From CAIWHR01 sp963781285 (GTDB taxonomy: Bacteria; Pseudomonadota; Gammaproteobacteria; Burkholderiales; Casimicrobiaceae), in assembly GCA_963781285.1 (NCBI GenBank), contig CAWAFI010000017.1, positions 186,001 to 250,000 of the forward strand: a stretch of 64,000 nt of DNA. The letters run 5' to 3'. The position numbers were made by a program, and so were the translations under genes. Below are positions 8,634-18,653 of the stretch, piece by piece (the stretch's first letter is position 1; each line of letters opens with the position of its first letter). The notes beneath the pieces were generated by a model. The model was not told the origin of the DNA, searched no databases, and saw only the letters and a program-made list of their open reading frames with translations.

Positions 8634-8682
8634 AACTGACTCCGAGTCAGTTATTATGCGGTTGGCAATTATCGCACGTCAA
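8634..8682 (-). promoter_or_regulatory. Strong sigma70-type promoter with perfect palindromic operator, upstream of pcm-rhodanese-tolC
   Basis: Reading the minus strand, a -35 TTGACG (8677-8682) and a -10 CATAAT (8653-8658) are separated by 18 bases. Immediately downstream is a perfect inverted repeat, AACTGACT-CCG-AGTCAGTT (8634-8652), covering the predicted transcription start and touching the -10. This layout is typical of a repressor operator; the arm sequence resembles operators of TetR-type efflux regulators, but no such regulator is encoded in the window. It would separate transcription of pcm-rhodanese-tolC from that of acrAB. Confidence 0.75.
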
Positions 8683-8698
8683 ATTGGCGCAACCGGCG

Positions 8699-11600
8699 TC
8701 AGTCCGCAGGCGCGTTCGCGCCGGAGGACGCGATCGAAGTTGCGCCGGCGCGGTGTACGGCGCGCTTCGCCTTCCGCCGCTCGGCCCATCCGTCGAGATA
8801 GCTGTAGAGCACCGGGACGACGACGAGCGTCAACAGCGTCGACGTGATCACGCCACCGATGATCGCGCGGCCCATCGGCGCCTGCGTCTCGCCGCCTTCG
8901 CCCAGACCCAGCGCCAGCGGCGTCATGCCACCGATCATTGCCGCCGTCGTCATCAGGATCGGCCGCAGGCGCACCTGTCCCGCCTGCAGCAACGCATCAT
9001 GCAGACTCGACCCCGCACGGCGGGCACGGTTGGCGAAATCGACGAGCAGGATCGCGTTCTTCGTCACGAGGCCCATCAGCATGATGAAGCCGATCATCGA
9101 GAAAAGGTTCAGCGTCGTTCCGGTAAGCAATAGCGCGAGAAACACGCCGATCAGCGTCAGCGGCAGCGACGCCATGATCGCGACCGGCTGCGTGTAGCTC
9201 GCGAACTGCGAAGCGAGGATCAGGTAGATGAAGACCACCGCGAGACCCAGCGCTGCCAGCGCCGCGCGGAAGGATTCCTCCATGTCCTTTGCCTGTCCGC
9301 CGACGTCGAAGCGGTAGCCGGGCGGAAGCGTCGTCGCCTTGATGATCTTCGCCACGTCGGCGTTGACGTCACCAGACGGACGGCCCTCGGCATTCGCATA
9401 CAGGGCGACCCGCCGCTGCAGCTCCTGCCGCTTGATGATCTGAGGGCTTGTCGTCTCCGTGAACTCGGCGACCTGGCGGAGCGGCACCATCCGCATTTCG
9501 CCATCGGGTCCGCGCTTGTTGGTGGTGATGTAGAGGTTGCCGAGGTCGGACGCGAGCTGGCGCCGATCCTTCGGCAACTGCACGTTGACCTCGTAGTTCT
9601 GGCCGTCGGGCGCAAGCCAGTAGCTCACCGTATCGCCGGCGAGCAACGGCCGCACGGTCGCGCCGACCTGTTGCACCGTGATGCCGAGGTCGGCGGCCAC
9701 ATCGTTGTTGAGGCGGATCGACAGCGCCGGCGCCGCCGCCTTCTCCGAGATCTCGAGGTCGGCGATCCCCGGAATCTTGGCGACCTTCTGCTCGAACTCG
9801 CCGATGAGGGCGGTCATGGTTGCCGGATCCGGTCCGAGCAGGTTGACCCAGACGGCGCGGTCGAACCCGAACGCCGGCTCGATGCCGGGAATCGGCTTCA
9901 GCTCGGCGCGGATCGCGCGCTCGATTTCCTTTTGCGACCGGGCCCGGTCCGCGCGCTCGGCAAGCTTCAGGTTGACGCGTGCATAGTTGCGCCCTTCTTC
10001 GGAGCCGACGGTCGTCATCGTCAGCACGATCTCGGGAATTCGCTTCAGCGTCGTCTCGACCTGACGCACCTTGCTGTCCGTGTATTCGAGGCTCGAGCCC
10101 ACCGGCGTGTTGAGCCGCAGCGAGATGAAGCCTTGGTCGGCCTCAGGAATGAACTCGGTACCGACCAGCATCGCAATCGGCAGGCTGAGGGCGAACGACA
10201 GCACGGCGATCCAGAGCACGATGCCGCGATGCGAGATCATCGCCCGGCGCGGCCTGAGCTGCTCCGAGTCGAGGTGCCGGAGCGCGCGAAAGATGCCGAT
10301 GACCGGAACGGAGATTTGCCGCTTTTCGCGGTCGAGCGCCCATTCGAGGACGCGGCCGTAGATCACGTGCACCCACTCTATCCCGCGCTCGACGTGCTCC
10401 ATGAAGCGGCCGAGCCACGGCACGCGACGGAAGCGGGATCCCGGTGGATCGTGCCAGATCGACGAGAGCATCGGGTCAAGCGTGAAGCTCACGAACAGGC
10501 TCACCAACACGGCCACCGCGACGGTCAGCCCGAACTGGAAGAAGAAGCGGCCGATGATTCCGCTCATGAACGCGATCGGCACGAAGACTGCGACGATGGC
10601 GAAGGTCGTCGCCATCACCGCGAGACCGATCTCGTCGGTCGCCTCCTGCGCCGCCGTCCGGTGATCCTTGCCCATCGCGAGGTGGCGGACGATGTTCTCG
10701 CGCACGACAATCGCATCGTCGATGAGGAGGCCGATGCACAGCGACAATGCCATCAGCGTGAGGAAGTTCAACGTGAAGTCGAACGCGTAGAGCGCGATGA
10801 ACGTCGCGATCACGGCGATCGGCAACGTGAGACCGGTGATCACCGTGCTGCGCCAGCTATGCAGGAACAGGAACACGATCAGCACGGTCAGCAGCGCGCC
10901 CTCGAGGATGGTCGACTTCACCCGGTCGACGCTCTTCTCGACCTGGTCGGCTGTCGAGTAGATCACCTTGAGCTCGACATCCTTCGGCAGCCGCTGCTTC
11001 AGCGCCTCGATCGCGGCGGTGATGCCGCGGCCCGTCTCGACGATGTTGGCGTCCTGCGCCTTCTGGATGTCCAGCGTGATCGACGGGCGCCCGTTGATCC
11101 GGGCGATCGAATCCTGGTCCTTCTCGCCGTCGATGACGTCGGCGACCTGCGACAGGTACACCGGCGCGCCCCCTTGCTGCGCGACGATGATTCGTCCGAA
11201 TTGCGCCGGGTCCTTGATCTTGCCTTCGACCCGGACGATCGCATCGGTCTTGCCGCGCGTGATGCGGCCGGCGGGGACATCCTGGTTCGCGTTGCGGATC
11301 GCCGCAATCACCTGATCGACGCCGATGCCGAGCGCCGTCACCGCATTCGGCTTGATCTGGACCAGGATCTGACGGGTCACGCGGCCGTTGACGTCGATGC
11401 GCGCCACGCCGGGAACATTTTCCAGCCCCTTGACGATCGTCTGATCGGTGAGCGACGTCAGATTCACGCAGGTCGAGCGTCGGCGAGAGCACCGCGAGCG
11501 ACACGACCGGCTGCTGGTTCTCGTTGTCGGCGCGGATCACGAGCGGATCCTTCACGTCGCGCGGGAATCCCGGCCGGACCTGCGCGATCTTGTCGCGGAC

Positions 11601-11921
11601 GTCCTGCATCGCCTTGCCCATGTCGGTCGACATGCGGAACTCGGCGAAGACCTCGCTGCGGCCCTCCTTCGAATTGGAGCGGATGAGGCTCGCGCCGGAC
11701 ACCGTGTTGATCGCGTATTCGAGCGGCTTCGTGACGTCGGTCTCGACGACTTCGGGCGAAGCGCCGGGGTAGCTCGTCAGCACCAGCACGAACGGCAGGT
11801 TGACGTCGGGCAGCTGCTCGACGCGCAACCGATTGTAGGCGAAGAGCCCGAGCACCCCGATCGCGACCATCACCATCGTCGCGAATACCGGGTTGTTGAT
11901 CGAAACGCGCGTGATCCACAT
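8699..11921 (-). CDS. RND efflux inner-membrane transporter (HAE1 family), one frameshift
   Basis: A proton-driven drug efflux pump of the AcrB/MdtC superfamily, about 1073 residues when repaired. The N-terminal part (to about 11463) begins MWITRVSINNPVFATMVMVA and reads to SPTLDLRE. The rest resumes one frame over as LTSLTDQTIVKGLENVPGVA. One extra base near 11462 accounts for the break. Expected features are present: the proton-relay Asp pair in CIGLLIDDAIVVRENI, the lysine in GLVTKNAILLVDFANR, and the final TM helices ending LVVVPVLYSYLD. The gene lies 25 bases after acrA. Substrate range cannot be inferred. Confidence 0.92.
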
Positions 11922-11946
11922 GGCGTTGTCCCTGGCCGGCAGCCCG

Positions 11947-13128
11947 TCAGCCTGCGACTTGCGTCTTGCCGGAAGTTGGCGCGGCCGCCGGCACCGGTGC
12001 CGGGATCTTGACGATCGCCGGCGCCCCGTCCTTCAGGTTGTCGAAACGCGCGGCGAGGATCGGTACGTCGCGCGGCAGCGTCGTCTTGACCTCGATGCGC
12101 CCGGCCGCGTCATCGCGGCGACCGGTGACGACTAAGCGCTTGACCAGCTTTCCGTCCTCGACCGTCCACACGAACGGCTGGCCGCCTTCGGTGCGGATGG
12201 CGGTCGCCGGCAACGTGGCTACCGGCGCACTCACCGCTTGGGAGATGCGGCCCGTGGCGAACATCCCCCCGCGCAGCGCCCCATCGGCGTTGGGTATCCC
12301 GACATAGACCAGAATCGCGCGCGTGCCGGGCTCGGTCGCCGGGTTGATCCGCTCGACCCGGCCGGAGAATACCCGGTCGCCGAAACCGTCGATCGTGAGC
12401 TCGACCGCCTTGCCGAGTGCCAGCTCCGGGACATCGACCGCAGGCACCGCCGCTTGCAATTCCATGTCCTTCAGGTCGACGACGGTGACGAGCGGGGAAT
12501 CGAAGGCGACTTTCTCGCCGGGCTGCACGTGCCGCTTCGCCACCGTGCCGGTAAGCGGGGACGTGGCGATCGCGTCGCGCAGGGCGTTGCGCGCAAGCTG
12601 CACCTGCGCCTCGGCGGATTTCACCGTCCCCTGAGACACGTTGTAGCTCGACTCCGAATTGTCGAACGCGTTCTGCGAAATGAAGCTCTGCTTTAACAGC
12701 GTGAGGTTGGTCGCCCGCGTCTTCTCGGCCATGGCGAGCTGCGCCTTTGCCGACTCGAGCGCGCCGATCCGCTCGGCGAGCTTTGCCTCGAGGTCGGCCG
12801 TGTCGATGCGCGCGAGCACCTGCCCTGCGTGCACCGCTTCGCCCTCGCGAACCGTGATCTGGCGCACGTCGCCCGAGACCTTGGCTTTGACAGTCGCCGC
12901 GCGCACGGGCTGCAACGCGCCGGATACCGGCAGCCATCGGGCGAGTGGGTGTGCTTCGACGCGGGCGAGATCGGCCGGCGCGAATTCGAGCGTCACCCCA
13001 CCCTTGCCGTTCTGGCCCTCGGCGTTCTTTTTCGCAAGACGCATGGCCACGCTGCTGCCGATCGCCCCCACGATGACCAACGTCACGATGCCGCCGATCA
13101 GTCGGCGTCGGGTCCATCCTTGTGCCAT
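11947..13128 (-). CDS. RND efflux periplasmic adaptor (membrane fusion protein)
   Basis: The adaptor links the RND transporter to the TolC channel. The 393-residue protein has an N-terminal membrane anchor (LIGGIVTLVIVGAIGSSVAM), a split lipoyl/barrel-sandwich domain (VSGDVRQITVREGEAVHAGQ and SPLTGTVAKRHVQPGEKV), an intervening coiled coil (LAERIGALESAKAQLAMAEK) and the beta-barrel domain. Start ATG 13128 has a purine-rich GAGGGGGCAGG just upstream; a start at 13269 would translate a GC hairpin region. It is the first gene of the acrA-acrB transcription unit. Confidence 0.93.
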   Translation of the reverse strand: MAQGWTRRRLIGGIVTLVIVGAIGSSVAMRLAKKNAEGQNGKGGVTLEFAPADLARVEAHPLARWLPVSGALQPVRAATVKAKVSGDVRQITVREGEAVHAGQVLARIDTADLEAKLAERIGALESAKAQLAMAEKTRATNLTLLKQSFISQNAFDNSESSYNVSQGTVKSAEAQVQLARNALRDAIATSPLTGTVAKRHVQPGEKVAFDSPLVTVVDLKDMELQAAVPAVDVPELALGKAVELTIDGFGDRVFSGRVERINPATEPGTRAILVYVGIPNADGALRGGMFATGRISQAVSAPVATLPATAIRTEGGQPFVWTVEDGKLVKRLVVTGRRDDAAGRIEVKTTLPRDVPILAARFDNLKDGAPAIVKIPAPVPAAAPTSGKTQVAG

Positions 13129-13177
13129 GCCTGCCCCCTCTTGGCGACCGCCGATGCCGCAGCCGCCATGCGTCCAG

Positions 13178-13206
13178 GAGCCGGCCCGGGGTGCCCGGGC
13201 CGGCTC
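13178..13206. other. Perfect 13-bp GC-rich hairpin between acrA and livJ
   Basis: Arms GAGCCGGCCCGGG and CCCGGGCCGGCTC are separated by only three bases. It lies in the divergent intergenic region 13129-13451, about 50 bases upstream of acrA. There is no T run on either side, so it is not a classical terminator. It could be an operator for an acrAB regulator or a structured leader. The rest of this 323-base gap holds the livJ promoter; nothing else is recognisable. Confidence 0.6.
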
Positions 13207-13378
13207 GATCTCGGCAACGTCCCGCTTGGATGCGCGGGCACGCCGGTTCGGATTTGCGAAAGGTCGCATTCTAAGTACCCGGGCGAGCGTCGGATAGCCC
13301 GCTGCGACAGACCGCGCCGGGCCTCGACGGGCGGTGGCACGGGCGGCCGGGGCGCAAGATCGGGGACCACGACCGCGA

Positions 13379-13407
13379 TTGACAGAGCGCCGGCGACACG
13401 AAATAAT
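13379..13407 (+). promoter_or_regulatory. livJ promoter
   Basis: Consensus -35 TTGACA (13379-13384) and -10 AATAAT (13402-13407) are spaced by 17 bases, and lie 45 bases before the livJ ATG. The strength of the match fits an abundantly made periplasmic binding protein. No clear operator palindrome overlaps it. Confidence 0.8.
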
Positions 13408-13451
13408 TCTCTGTTGCCCATTCGGCCAACCCCATATCCCGGAGAAAATTG

Positions 13452-14745
13452 ATGAACCTGACCCACAAGCTCGGCCTGACGGTCGTCGCGTCGGCGCTGC
13501 TCGCCCTCTACGGCTGCGGCAAGGAAGAACCGAAGAAGGCCGAGGCGCCGAAGGCCGAAGCGCCGAAGGCCGCTCCGGCCGAGGAAGTCGCCGTCGTGAA
13601 GATCGGCCATGCGGGCCCGCTTACAGGCGGCATCGCCCACCTCGGCAAGGACGACGAAAACGGCGTGCATCTCGCGCGTCGACGAAGCCACCGAAAGGAA
13701 GGTCAAGATCGGCGGCAAGACGATCAAGTTCGAGATGATGAGCGAAGACGATCAGGCCGACCCGAAGATGGGCCCGACGATCGCCCAGAAGTTCGTCGAC
13801 GCCAAGGTCGCCGGCGTGGTCGGCCACCTCAACTCGGGCGTGACGATCCCCGCATCGGCCGTCTACAACCAGGCCGGCCTTCCGATGATCTCGGGCTCGG
13901 CGACGAATCCGAAGCTCACCGAGCAGGGCTTCAAGGTGGTGTTCCGCACCGTCGGGCGCGATGACCAGCAGGGCCCGGCGATCGCCGCGTACGTCGCCAA
14001 CGAGCTCAAGGCCAAGAAGGTCGCCATCGCCGACGATGCGACCGCGTACGGCGAAGGCCTCGCCAACGAGGTCGAGAAGACGCTGAAGGCCGCCGGCGTG
14101 CAGGTCGTCGCCCGCGAGAAGACCAACGACAAGGCGACCGACTTCAAGGCGATCCTCACCAAGATGAAGGGTAAGAATCCCGACGCGATCTTCTACGGCG
14201 GGATGGACGCCACCGGCGGCCCGATGATCAAGCAGGCGCGCGAGCTCGGCATCAAGGCGACGTTCGCGTTCGGCGATGGCGCGTGCACGAGCGAGATGAC
14301 CAAGCTTGGCGGCGCTGCGGCCGAGGGCATGTACTGCTCGCAGGCGGGGATCCCGACGCAGATGGCGTCGCAAGAGTTCCAGAAGGCGTTCAAGGCGAAG
14401 TACGGCGAGGTCAAGCAGTACGCGCCGTTCTTCTACGACGCCGCCAAGATCCTTATCGCCGCGATGCAGACGGCGGACTCGACCGACCCGGCCAAGTACC
14501 TGCCGGAACTCGCCAAGATCAAGTTCGATGGCGCGACGGGCCACATCGAGTTCGACGAGAAGGGCGACCGCAAGGACGCCGAGATGACGATCTTCCAGTT
14601 GAAGAACGGCAACGTCGAGCCGGTGGCGATCATCAAGGCCGGCAAGACGACGAAGATCGAGTCCGCAGCTGCGGCGGCGGCGGCTCCGGCGGCCGCCCCG
14701 GCAATGGCGCCGGCCGCACCGGCCAAGGATGCGCCGAAGAAGTAA
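13452..14745 (+). CDS. livJ: Branched-chain amino acid ABC transporter substrate-binding protein, one frameshift
   Basis: A type I periplasmic binding protein of the Leu/Ile/Val-binding family, here with a lipoprotein-like signal: LLALYGCGKEE contains a lipobox-like LYGC. A charged KAEAPKAEAPKAAPAEE linker follows, then VVKIGHAGPLTGGIAHLGKD. The frame breaks after NGVHLA; one extra base within 13673-13678 restores VDEATERKVKIGGKTIKFE, continuing to the end (about 430 residues). The C-terminus has an unusual Ala/Pro tail (about 26 residues ending APAKDAPKK). ATG 13452 has GGAG at 13441-13444. It heads livJ-H-M-G-F. The ligand could be another amino acid or an aromatic acid. Confidence 0.9.
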
Positions 14746-14761
14746 CGGCCATCGTCACGGC

Positions 14762-14791
14762 GAAAACGGCGTCCCCCGGGGCGCCGTTTTC
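14762..14791 (+). terminator. Hairpin after livJ
   Basis: GAAAACGGCG and CGCCGTTTTC pair across a GC-rich centre, giving a stable stem ending in a short T run on the plus strand. It begins 16 bases after the livJ stop. Between livJ and livH it would reduce read-through, a common way of making more binding protein than membrane components. Confidence 0.7.
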
Positions 14792-14976
14792 ACATCCGGG
14801 ACACCCCATCGATCGCGAGCGCCCGCGCCGCGCGCCGCCGGTGCTGCGCTGCCGGGGGATTGCCGGCATCGGCGCCGCCCCGCACAATCGCCGGAATTCG
14901 AGCGCACCGCCGACCGGGCCGTCCCCGATCGGCGGCAACAGGGGAGTTCCGGCGCCCCGGCCGGGCGGAGGGTCGT

Positions 14977-15981
14977 GTGGACATTTTCCTGCAGCAGATG
15001 ATCAACGGCCTCACGCTGGGCAGCGTGTATGCGGTGGTCGCGCTCGGCTACACGATGGTGTACGGGATCATCCAGCTCATCAACTTCGCGCACGGCGAAG
15101 TGGTGATGATCGGCGCGATGACCGCGTTCTCGGTCATCACCGCGCTCGTCGGCGCGCAGGTCGGGCTGCCACCGCTCGCCATCCTGATCGCCGGCGTGCT
15201 GGTCGCGGTGCCGGTGTGCATGGCGGTGGGTTACACGCTGGAGCGCGTTGCCTACCGGCCGCTGCGCAACGCGCCGCGGCTCGCCCCGCTGATCACCGCG
15301 ATCGGCCTGTCGATCGTGCTGCAGCACCTGGCGATGATCATCTGGAGCCGCAACCCGCTGCCGTTCCCGCAAATCGTCGCGGTCACGTCGTATCACGTCA
15401 CCGGCCACTCCGATGGCGCGACGATCACCAATGTGCAGATCGTGATCATCGGCGCGTCGGTCCTGATGATGGCCGGACTGCTCGGGCTGGTGTACAAGAC
15501 CAAGCTCGGTATCGCGATGCGCGCGACCTCGCAGAACCAGCAGGTCGCCGGGCTGATGGGGATCAACATCAACACCGTCATCGCGCTGACCTTCGTGATC
15601 GGCGCCGCGCTCGGAGCCGTGGCCGGAGTGATGGTCGGCACCTACTACGGCATCGCGCAGTACCAGATGGGCTTCATCCTCGGCCTGAAGGCATTCTCCG
15701 CCGCCGTGCTGGGCGGCATCGGCAACCTCGCCGGCGCGATGCTGGGAGGCGTCCTGCTCGGCGTCATCGAAGCACTGGGTGCCGGGTACGTCGGCGACCT
15801 CACCAATCTGTGCCAGCTCTCGGGCTGGTCCGACGCGATCGCGGAGCGCTGCGTCACCGATCCGAACCTCACGTTGTTCGGGAGCAACTACCAGGACGTA
15901 TTCGCGTTCCTGGTTCTGATCACCGTGCTCATCTTCCGGCCGTCGGGCCTGCTGGGCGAGCGGGTCAGCGACCGCGCGTAG
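14977..15981 (+). CDS. livH: Branched-chain amino acid ABC transporter permease LivH
   Basis: One of the two inner-membrane permeases of the transporter. The 334-residue protein begins DIFLQQMINGLTLGSVYAVV, followed by the hallmark GYTMVYGIIQLINFAHGEV, and has about eight or more hydrophobic segments. I chose GTG 14977, preceded by GGAGGG at 14967-14972; starts further upstream lack homology. The stop is nine bases before livM. LivH proteins are often about 290-310 residues; the extra length comes from a loop around residues 270-310 (LCQLSGWSDAIAERC) also seen in proteobacterial relatives. Confidence 0.94.
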   Translation: MDIFLQQMINGLTLGSVYAVVALGYTMVYGIIQLINFAHGEVVMIGAMTAFSVITALVGAQVGLPPLAILIAGVLVAVPVCMAVGYTLERVAYRPLRNAPRLAPLITAIGLSIVLQHLAMIIWSRNPLPFPQIVAVTSYHVTGHSDGATITNVQIVIIGASVLMMAGLLGLVYKTKLGIAMRATSQNQQVAGLMGININTVIALTFVIGAALGAVAGVMVGTYYGIAQYQMGFILGLKAFSAAVLGGIGNLAGAMLGGVLLGVIEALGAGYVGDLTNLCQLSGWSDAIAERCVTDPNLTLFGSNYQDVFAFLVLITVLIFRPSGLLGERVSDRA

Positions 15982-15990
15982 CACGCCGCC

Positions 15991-17074
15991 ATGCATGCGT
16001 TCCTCGACCCGAAGAAGCACCCGCACGGCGCGTGGGTAGGCATTCTGCTGATCGCCGTCGCGCTGGCCGTGCTGCCGTTCGCGCTGGCGCAGATCGGCAC
16101 CGCCTGGGTGCGCATTACCAACCTCGCCGTGCTGTTCGTCGCTGCTGGCGCTCGGCCTCAACATCGTCGTCGGCTTCGCGGGCCTGCTCGATCTCGGCTA
16201 CATCGCGTTCTACGCGGTCGGCGCCTACACCTACGCGCTGCTCGCCTCGCCGCACTTCAACCTGCATCTGCCGTTCTGGGTGATCCTGCCGCTCGGCGCG
16301 GCGGTCGCCTGCATGTTCGGCGTGCTGCTCGGCGCGCCGACGCTGAAGCTGCGCGGCGATTATCTCGCGATCGTCACGCTGGGCTTCGGCGAGATCGTCC
16401 GCATCTTCCTCAACAACCTGTCGCAGCCGGTCAACCTGACCAACGGCCCGCAGGGGATCACCTTGATCGATCCGTTTAGCATCGGCGACTTCAGCTTCGC
16501 CTCCAACGAGACGATCGCCGGCCTGAGATTCACCGGCCCGATCAAGTACTACTACCTGCTACTCGTCGTGCTGCTCGTCATCATCGTCATCAATCTACGG
16601 TTGCAGGACTCGCGGATCGGGCGCGCGTGGGAGGCAATCCGCGAGGACGAGATCGCCGCGCGCGCGATGGGTATCAACACGCGCAACATGAAGCTCCTCG
16701 CGTTCGCGATGGGCGCGTCTTTCGGCGGCGTTTCCGGCGGCATTTTCGCGGCCACGCAGGGCTTCATCAGCCCGGAGAGCTTCGTGCTGGTCGAGTCGGT
16801 GATGGTGCTGTCGATGGTCGTGCTGGGCGGGATGGGCAACATCTGGGGCGTCATCCTGGGCGCCGTGCTGCTGTCATTCGTCCCCGAGGTGCTGCGCTAC
16901 ACGGTCGAGCCCGTGCAGAAGGCGCTCTTCGGCCGGATGCTGATCGAGCCCGAGGTGATCCGGATGCTGCTGTTCGGGATGGCACTGGTGCTGATGATGC
17001 TGTTCCGGCCGGCCGGCATTCTGCCCTCCGCGCTGCGCAAGCGCGAGCTGGAAACGCCGAAAGTGGCGGGATGA
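15991..17074 (+). CDS. livM: Branched-chain amino acid ABC transporter permease LivM, one frameshift
   Basis: The partner permease of LivH, about 360 residues when repaired. The first part reads to VRITNLAVLFV; removing one extra G at about 16141 restores LLALGLNIVVGFAGLLDLGY, the strongest LivM signature, which otherwise falls out of frame. The remainder (LKLRGDYLAIVTLGFGEIVR, MGINTRNMKLLAFAMGASFG) is intact. The end overlaps livG by four bases (ATGA, 17071-17074). The break is most likely a sequence error rather than a dead transporter, since the rest of the operon is intact. Confidence 0.92.
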
Positions 17075-17871
17075 ACAACCACCACCTCGCGCTGCTTGCG
17101 GCGAAGGGCATCAGCAAGCGCTTCGGCGGCGTCCACGCGCTCGCGGAGGTCGGCTTTACGATCAACCACGGCGAGATCTACGGGCTGATCGGCCCGAACG
17201 GCGCCGGCAAGACGAGCCTGTTCAACGTGCTGACCGGCATCTATGCGCAGGACGAAGGCGAATTCACGTTCGACGGCGCACCGCTGACGGGTCTGAAGCC
17301 GAACGAGGTCGCCGAACGCGGCATCGCGCGCACGTTCCAGAACATCCGCCTTTTCGCGAACCTGTCGGCGCTGGAAAATGTGATGATCGGCCGCCACGTG
17401 CGCACGCACGGGAACGTGTTCGGCGCCATCCTGCGCGACGCGGGCACCCGCGCCGAGGAAAAGGCGATCGAGCGCCGCGCCTACGAGCTTCTCGAGTATG
17501 TCGGCGTTGCAAGACGTGCCAATTCGCTCGCCAAGCACCTCGCGTACGGCGACCAGCGCCGGCTCGAGATCGCCCGCGCGCTGGCGACCGAGCCGAAACT
17601 TCTCGCGCTCGATGAGCCGGCCGCCGGCATGAACGCCACCGAGACCTCGGCGCTGAAGGCGCTGCTCGAGGACATCCGCCGCGACGGCACGACAATTCTC
17701 TTGATCGAGCACGACATGAAGCTCGTGATGAGCGTGTGCGACCGCGTGCTGGTGCTCGACTACGGCAAGAAGATCGCCGAAGGTACCGCCGCCGCCGTGC
17801 AGAACGATCCCAAGGTGATCGCCGCGTACCTGGGCGGCGACGTCACGCTCAGCCTGAAAGGGGCGGCATGA
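17071..17871 (+). CDS. livG: Branched-chain amino acid ABC transporter ATP-binding protein LivG
   Basis: One of two ATPases powering the transporter. The 266-residue protein has a Walker A (GPNGAGKTSLFN), the family-typical ARTFQNIRLF, a signature region YGDQRRLEIARAL in place of LSGGQ, Walker B LLALDEPAAGMN and the H-loop LLIEHDMK. The YGDQRR variant is normal for LivG. Start ATG 17071 overlaps livM by four bases. It is followed 40 bases later by livF. Confidence 0.95.
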   Translation: MNNHHLALLAAKGISKRFGGVHALAEVGFTINHGEIYGLIGPNGAGKTSLFNVLTGIYAQDEGEFTFDGAPLTGLKPNEVAERGIARTFQNIRLFANLSALENVMIGRHVRTHGNVFGAILRDAGTRAEEKAIERRAYELLEYVGVARRANSLAKHLAYGDQRRLEIARALATEPKLLALDEPAAGMNATETSALKALLEDIRRDGTTILLIEHDMKLVMSVCDRVLVLDYGKKIAEGTAAAVQNDPKVIAAYLGGDVTLSLKGAA

Positions 17872-17911
17872 CGCAGGCGCCCCCGTCGCACTGTCGCCGC
17901 GGGGAGGCCGC

Positions 17912-18646
17912 GTGAGCGCGGGTGCCGCCCCATTGCTCGAGCTCGCACGACTGGAGGTCGCCTACGGCGGCATCCAGGCGGTCAAGGGCATCGACCTCCA
18001 CGTCGGTGAAGGTGAACTGGTGTGCCTCATCGGCGCCAACGGCGCGGGCAAGACGACGACGCTGAAGGGCATCTGCGGGCTCTTGCCGATCAAATCCGGC
18101 ACGATTCGCTACGGCGGCGCCGATATCACCGGGCGGCCCGCCTTCGAGCTCGTGCGCCGCGGCCTCGCGATGGTGCCTGAGGGACGCGGCGTGTTCGGCG
18201 CGCTGACCATCGAGGAAAATCTCGCCATGGGCGCCTACGTGCGCAGCGACGGCGCGGGAATCCGGGACGATGTCGAGCGCGTATTCGCGCTCTTTCCGCG
18301 CTTGAAGGAACGCCGCCGCCAGACGGCAGGAACGCTGTCCGGCGGCGAGCAGCAGATGCTGGCAATGGGCCGGGCGCTGATGTCGAAGCCGAAGCTCCTG
18401 CTGATGGACGAGCCATCGATGGGCTTGGCGCCGCTGATGGTGCAGAAAGTCTTCGAGACTGTTCTGGCGGTCGCAAAGGAGGGCGTCACGATCCTGTTGA
18501 TCGAGCAGAACGCGAAACTGGCGCTCGAAGTGAGCCATCGCGGCTACGTGATGGAATCCGGCGCGATCACGCTTTCCGGCGACGCGAAAAAGCTGCTGCA
18601 CGATCCAGCCGTGCGCGCCGCCTACCTCGGCGAAGCGGCCGCATAG
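17912..18646 (+). CDS. livF: Branched-chain amino acid ABC transporter ATP-binding protein LivF
   Basis: The second ATPase of the transporter, 244 residues. Walker A is GANGAGKTTTLK, the family segment is GLAMVPEGRGVF, the signature motif is LSGGEQQMLAMGRAL, Walker B is LLLMDEPSMGLAP and the switch His is replaced by LLIEQNAK, as usual in LivF. The start is GTG 17912. The 40-base gap from livG contains no alternative start. It closes the liv operon; the membrane-protein gene begins seven bases after its stop and may be co-transcribed. Confidence 0.95.
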   Translation: MSAGAAPLLELARLEVAYGGIQAVKGIDLHVGEGELVCLIGANGAGKTTTLKGICGLLPIKSGTIRYGGADITGRPAFELVRRGLAMVPEGRGVFGALTIEENLAMGAYVRSDGAGIRDDVERVFALFPRLKERRRQTAGTLSGGEQQMLAMGRALMSKPKLLLMDEPSMGLAPLMVQKVFETVLAVAKEGVTILLIEQNAKLALEVSHRGYVMESGAITLSGDAKKLLHDPAVRAAYLGEAAA

Positions 18647-18653
18647 CCGCCGG

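Noticed and set aside
9671..11686. A 671-codon plus-strand frame across the RND transporter.
   Set aside because: Antisense of a conserved transporter and dominated by Arg, Asp and His, as expected for a shadow frame.
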